Assembly (NCBI RefSeq): GCF_011045195.1
Contig: NZ_CP049199.1
Coordinates: 1,984,001 to 2,048,000, forward strand
DNA length: 64,000 nucleotides
Direction of reading: 5' to 3'
Source of the DNA: Caulobacter soli
GTDB taxonomy: Bacteria > Pseudomonadota > Alphaproteobacteria > Caulobacterales > Caulobacteraceae
The notes beneath the pieces are model-generated. The model was not told where the DNA came from and did not search any database. It worked only from the letters and a program-made list of their open reading frames with translations. Of this stretch, positions 60,704 to 64,000 are shown piece after piece (position 1 is the stretch's first letter; each line of letters begins with the position of its first letter). Made by a program: the position numbers and the translations under genes.

Positions 60704-61846
60704 CTACGACCGCGCCGACGGCAGGTACCGGTCGTAATAGTCCTTGAAGTGGCGGCGCACGCCCTCGGCGGTCAGCCCGAATTCCTCCAGGCTGTATTCG
60801 TGCTTGCCGTGCTTGCCCTGCGGATTGTCGGCCAGCAGGCGCGTCATCGCCGCTTCGGCCTCGGGCGTGAACGGCTCGTCGAAGCGGGCGTAGAGCTTGC
60901 GCATCTGGCCGATCGGGTCGCGGATCTGGTCAGAATACTGGATGTCGTGGATCGCATCCTGGCCGTGCTTGTCGCGGAAGGCGTTCTGGCGCGCGATCAT
61001 GTGGTCGAAGGTGTCGATCGTCTGCGCCGCGATCTCGCGCAGGTCCACCGCGTCGCTAAAGATCGGGCGGACGTGACGCAGAAGGCTGCAGGCCGATCCC
61101 ACCACCTCTACGGGATCGCGATGGGTCATCACCAGTTGGGCGTCGGGATAGACGCTGGTCAGGGCGTCGAGGAACAGTGGGTGCCATGGGTTCTTGAGCA
61201 CCCAGCGCCCGCCGTTCTGGGACTGCAGGACTTGCAGCACCTGCTTGTGGAACTTGAAGGCCGGCAGGTAGTCGGCGCCCATGAACCAGTCGCGATAGCT
61301 GGGCACGTTCACCGTGGATTCGAAGATCTGCGAGCAGAACGACAGCGCCATCGGATACTGGCACTCGGTGGGCCCGTCGGCGTCCTCGTAGTGGATGGCG
61401 GCGATGTGGGGCATGTGCTTGACGCTCATGGCCAGCTTCTCGCGCTCGGCCACGAAGCGGGGATCGGTGCGCTGTTCGCCCGCCTTGGCGGGCGGCGCCG
61501 AATGCATCGCCTCCCAGCGCATCAGGCAGCCTCGCGCGGGATCGGCGCTCAGCAGGTTGATGGTCAGGGTCGTGCCGGTGCGCGGCAGGCCGAACACGAA
61601 CAGGGGCCGATCCACCGGTTGCTCGACGACCTCGGGATGGCGCGCCACATAGTCCACCACGCGCAGCCGGTTCGACAGCGTGCCGACCAGATTGGCTTCC
61701 CAGCGCTCGCCACCGCCGGTCGATAGCCGCGCCTCGGCGTCGGACGCGGCGACCAGCCGCTCCAGGCCCTCGCGCACGGTCGGGTCGCCCAGGTCGTTCA
61801 GCCCGGTGGCCGCCTGCGCCTTGGCGATGATGTCTTGAACCTGCAT
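60704..61846 (-). CDS. Sulfotransferase-family protein
   Basis: A 380-residue cytoplasmic protein of the PAPS-dependent sulfotransferase family. The 5'-phosphosulfate loop is visible as LPRTGTTLTINLL, and the 3'-phosphate region as VMTHRDPVEVVGSACSLL. WVLKNPWHPLFLDAL is a further family stretch. Substrate unknown. ATG 61846 follows AGGAA; a GTG sits just before. It is the last gene of a minus-strand cluster with VOC, DUF1330, CoA-transferase and SnoaL-like genes, a set often seen in catabolic loci for steroids, terpenoids or aromatics; this is inference. Confidence 0.87.
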   Translation of the reverse strand: MQVQDIIAKAQAATGLNDLGDPTVREGLERLVAASDAEARLSTGGGERWEANLVGTLSNRLRVVDYVARHPEVVEQPVDRPLFVFGLPRTGTTLTINLLSADPARGCLMRWEAMHSAPPAKAGEQRTDPRFVAEREKLAMSVKHMPHIAAIHYEDADGPTECQYPMALSFCSQIFESTVNVPSYRDWFMGADYLPAFKFHKQVLQVLQSQNGGRWVLKNPWHPLFLDALTSVYPDAQLVMTHRDPVEVVGSACSLLRHVRPIFSDAVDLREIAAQTIDTFDHMIARQNAFRDKHGQDAIHDIQYSDQIRDPIGQMRKLYARFDEPFTPEAEAAMTRLLADNPQGKHGKHEYSLEEFGLTAEGVRRHFKDYYDRYLPSARS

Positions 61847-61876
61847 CACGTTGTTCCTGTTGGTGAGGGGCGTCGA

Positions 61877-62356
61877 TCAGCGCGCGCCAGGCGCGGTCGG
61901 ACCGCCGATCTGGCCCCAGCGTTCGTCGGTCATCCAGGTGTATTCCAGGTAGTGGCCCAGGAACGGCCGGGCATCGAGATAGACGAAGCGCAGCGCGTCC
62001 CCGCCGCCCTCCAGGACGACCGGATAGGGCTGCTGGTCGACGCGGGCCCGGAACGACGTCCAGTCCGGAACTCGCATGCAGATATGGTGGAAGTGCAGGC
62101 CGTCGCCCTCGGGGAGGTCCCGGTCGTAGAGGTCGACCGTGCCGCTGATCGGCTGGATCAGCTCGTACTGCAGGTCGCCGACCCAGATGAAGGCCAGCTT
62201 GTTGGTCTGGGTGGCCGGACCTTGCGGCGTGCTCACCGAGGTCGTGCCCTCGTAGCGCAGGAGCCGATCGATCTTGGCCCGCTGCTCGAACGCGGCCACC
62301 CACTTGTCGATGTCGCGGGTGACGTAGGCGTTCTGATAGTGATGGCCTTCCAGCAT
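61877..62356 (-). CDS. VOC-family (glyoxalase/dioxygenase fold) protein
   Basis: A 159-residue protein of the vicinal-oxygen-chelate superfamily. The first half-motif is QNAYVTRDIDKWVAAFEQ. Metal-binding candidates are the His pair in GLHFHHICMRV and Glu in HYLEYTWMTDE. One-domain length suits a dimer with two sites. The reaction cannot be told: lyase, isomerase and dioxygenase members share this fold. ATG 62356 follows AGGAGA, a good start; the frame is open further upstream into the next gene. 26 bases after the DUF1330 gene, same operon. Confidence 0.87.
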   Translation of the reverse strand: MLEGHHYQNAYVTRDIDKWVAAFEQRAKIDRLLRYEGTTSVSTPQGPATQTNKLAFIWVGDLQYELIQPISGTVDLYDRDLPEGDGLHFHHICMRVPDWTSFRARVDQQPYPVVLEGGGDALRFVYLDARPFLGHYLEYTWMTDERWGQIGGPTAPGAR

Positions 62357-62382
62357 CGGGTGTCTCCTGAGGTCGGTCGAAA

Positions 62383-62682
62383 TCAGCGCGCGACGCCGTC
62401 GGCGATGACGATGCGATAGTCGGCGGCTTTCTGTCGGTGGGGCAGGGCGGCCTGATAGCCGGGACTGTCGTACCAAGCCTTGGCGGCCTCGACGGACTCG
62501 AACTCCAGCACGATCACGGCGTCGGGCGCGGGACCTTCGAGCGTCGTCACCGGACCTTCGAAGACGTGCGGCTTGATTGTCCACTGGCCGTCCGGTCCCT
62601 GGCGCGCCTTGGCGTTGTAGAGCGCCATTTCATCGGGATCCCGCACGGGGCTTTCGCGGAAGGCGATCAGATAGGCGGGCAT
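62383..62682 (-). CDS. DUF1330 protein
   Basis: A 99-residue ferredoxin-like alpha/beta-barrel protein of the DUF1330 family: MPAYLIAFRESPVRDPDEM at the start, VIVLEFESVEAAKAWYDSPG and YQAALPHRQKAADYRIVIADG near the end. These small dimeric proteins have no firmly assigned reaction but often sit in catabolic operons. ATG 62682 follows GGAGGAA. It is flanked by the VOC gene and the CoA-transferase gene on the same strand with gaps near 25 bases. Confidence 0.92.
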   Translation of the reverse strand: MPAYLIAFRESPVRDPDEMALYNAKARQGPDGQWTIKPHVFEGPVTTLEGPAPDAVIVLEFESVEAAKAWYDSPGYQAALPHRQKAADYRIVIADGVAR

Positions 62683-62707
62683 GGGTTCCTCCGGGCGGAT
62701 GGCGGTG

Positions 62708-63826
62708 TCAGATCAGGTCGGCGGCGGCGAGATCGGCGATCTCGCTGTCGGTGAAGCCGGCCGAGGCCAGCACGGCGTGGGTGTCGTCGCCCACCAGGAC
62801 CGGCGGGGTGACGTTGGTCTGGCCGTGGCTGCCGTCCGGACCCATCAGCCGCACCGGATTGGCGGGCGTGGGCGTGTCGGCGCATTGGACGACCGCGGCC
62901 CGCGCTCGGACCTGCGGATCGTCGAGCAACTGGCTGGCGTGGTTGACCAGGGTCACCGCCGCGCCGGCCGCCGACAGGCGTTCGACCCACTCGCCCGCCG
63001 GGCGCGCCCGGAAGGCCTGCGAAAGGGCCTCGGTGGCGCGATCGGCCTCCGTGGCCTGGTGCAGGGCGGGCTTCAGATCGGGAAGGCCCAGCCCGTCGCA
63101 GAGCGCGTCCCAGGTCCGCCGCTCGGCCGAAGCGACGGCGACGAAGCGGCCGTCGGCGCATTCGTAGAGCTTGCGGTCCGGGCTGGCGGGGATAGCGTAG
63201 GGGCGATCCGACAGCGGATTGATCCCACAGGTCAGCAGCCACGTCGCCGCTTCCGACAGACTGATGTCCAGATGGCAGCCTTCGCCCGTGCGCTCCCGTT
63301 GCAGCAGCGCGCCCTGGATGCCGATCACGGCGGTCAGCGCGCCGGCCTGCAGCGACAGCGAGATCTCCGGCTGCCAGGGTAAGTCGGACTTGAGCGCGCC
63401 CAGCAGGCCCGAATGGGCCAGGTAGGACAGGTCGTGGCCCGGACGCTCGGCGTAGGGACCGGTCTGGCCGAAGCCGGTGATCGAGCACCAGATCAGCTTC
63501 GGGTTTTCGGTGCGGGCCTGGGTGTAGCCGAAACCACGGGCCTCCATGGCGCCGGGCTTGGCGGTCTCGACCACCACGTCGACCGTCCGCGCCAGGCGGC
63601 GGAGGATCTCGATGGAGGCTGGATTGCGCTGGTCCAGGGTGATGGAGCGCTTGCCCCGGCTGAGCGCGACCTGGCGGACCACCAGGCTGGGCTTGCCCTT
63701 GTCGGCCGGCGCCTCGACGCGAATGACCTCCGCGCCCTGGTCGGCCAGGCTGACGGTGCAGAACCCCCCGGGCGGCATGGCCGTGAAGTCCAGGACGCGA
63801 ACGCCCGCAAGCGGTTGGAAGCCCAT
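62708..63826 (-). CDS. CaiB/BaiF-family CoA-transferase or acyl-CoA racemase
   Basis: A 372-residue family III CoA-transferase-like enzyme. Opening GVRVLDFTAMPPGGFC, then GAEVIRVEAPADKGKP and VVVETAKPGAMEARGFGY, with LIWCSITGFGQTGPYAERPGHDLSYLAHSG containing the Asp expected for the aspartyl-CoA intermediate. Shape and length agree with alpha-methylacyl-CoA racemase and related transferases, which act on branched or sterol-like acyl-CoA. ATG 63826 shares its first base with the upstream stop (TGATG). Specific substrate unknown. Confidence 0.9.
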   Translation of the reverse strand: MGFQPLAGVRVLDFTAMPPGGFCTVSLADQGAEVIRVEAPADKGKPSLVVRQVALSRGKRSITLDQRNPASIEILRRLARTVDVVVETAKPGAMEARGFGYTQARTENPKLIWCSITGFGQTGPYAERPGHDLSYLAHSGLLGALKSDLPWQPEISLSLQAGALTAVIGIQGALLQRERTGEGCHLDISLSEAATWLLTCGINPLSDRPYAIPASPDRKLYECADGRFVAVASAERRTWDALCDGLGLPDLKPALHQATEADRATEALSQAFRARPAGEWVERLSAAGAAVTLVNHASQLLDDPQVRARAAVVQCADTPTPANPVRLMGPDGSHGQTNVTPPVLVGDDTHAVLASAGFTDSEIADLAAADLI

Positions 63827-64000
63827 CAGCCGCGCCGGTAGATGCTGAGACGCTCGATCCGCCCCTGGGCGTCGAGGTGGAAGAAGTTGGCCGTGCGGCG
63901 GCTGGAGCCGTCGGGCAGGTGGGTCTCGATCTCGACCGCCACGCCGTTCGGACCGGCGATGAAGGCCTGGGGCGAAGGCGAAGGAGCCGCGCCCCAGATC
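63826..64000 (-). CDS. SnoaL/NTF2-like protein (partial, runs off the window)
   Basis: Only the last 57 codons are present; the gene continues beyond the right edge. The translated end includes AFIAGPNGVAVEIETHLPDG and TANFFHLDAQGRIERLSIYR, the terminal strands of the SnoaL/NTF2-like fold used by limonene-epoxide hydrolase, ketosteroid isomerase and polyketide cyclase relatives. Its stop overlaps the CoA-transferase start by one base (TGATG), so it is translated with the cluster downstream. Exact role not determinable from the fragment. Confidence 0.72.
   Translation of the reverse strand, partial: IWGAAPSPSPQAFIAGPNGVAVEIETHLPDGSSRRTANFFHLDAQGRIERLSIYRRG

Noticed and set aside
60431..61726. 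431-codon plus-strand frame covering the gap and the sulfotransferase region
   Set aside because: Most of it is antisense to the sulfotransferase; the gap part is explained by the decayed esterase in other frames.

Overview
The window is uniformly GC-rich DNA with dense, short-spaced operons, several TonB-dependent receptors, FecI/FecR-type signalling pairs, an alphaproteobacterial lpiA-acvB pair and a glyoxylate operon. This suggests a Caulobacter-like alphaproteobacterium (inference from gene content and codon usage). No rRNA, tRNA, CRISPR array, integrase or insertion sequence was seen.

Layout. 1-9.3 kb (minus strand): a peptide-type ABC importer compressed into three polypeptides (tandem-ATPase, permease, binding-protein/permease fusion), a TPR protein, an alpha/beta hydrolase and a TonB receptor. 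9.5-10.8 kb: an omega-amino-acid:pyruvate-type aminotransferase. 10.9-16.8 kb: ECF sigma factor, FecR anti-sigma, a transducer-type TonB receptor with an STN domain, and an exported pectinesterase. Two copies of one promoter motif precede the sigma and receptor genes. 16.8-20.3 kb: ClC channel, MarR regulator and HPP/CBS membrane protein around a palindrome. 20.3-25.5 kb: glyoxylate shunt (aceB, a small conserved-looking gene, aceA) opposite a RamB/ScfR-like regulator. The aceA reading frame carries an in-frame TAG at codon 8. 25.5-28.6 kb: metE with a cobalamin riboswitch and an upstream AT-rich dyad, followed by a translationally coupled thioesterase.

28.7-51.5 kb is the most interesting region: an apparent self-contained two-partner secretion locus. 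It encodes ECF sigma, FecR, TpsB, a DUF2341-LamG-ExbB fusion, ExbD, TonB, a porin, a coiled-coil periplasmic protein, a 4194-residue TpsA filamentous haemagglutinin, a Skp/OmpH chaperone and a SapC-family protein. The TpsA ends in an STN domain, the module that normally lets TonB receptors signal to FecR. I infer an adhesin-export system that reports its own secretion state to a sigma factor and has a private energy-transducing complex.

51.5-60.5 kb: an XRE regulator, the acvB-mprF (lpiA) lysyl-phosphatidylglycerol module with DUF1003, a two-component system, two small exported proteins and a second VirJ-like protein. A shared ATTTGTRAGGTT motif lies in front of two of these units. 60.5-64 kb: a decayed carboxylesterase fragment, then a minus-strand cluster of sulfotransferase, VOC, DUF1330, CaiB/BaiF CoA-transferase and a partial SnoaL-like gene that looks catabolic.
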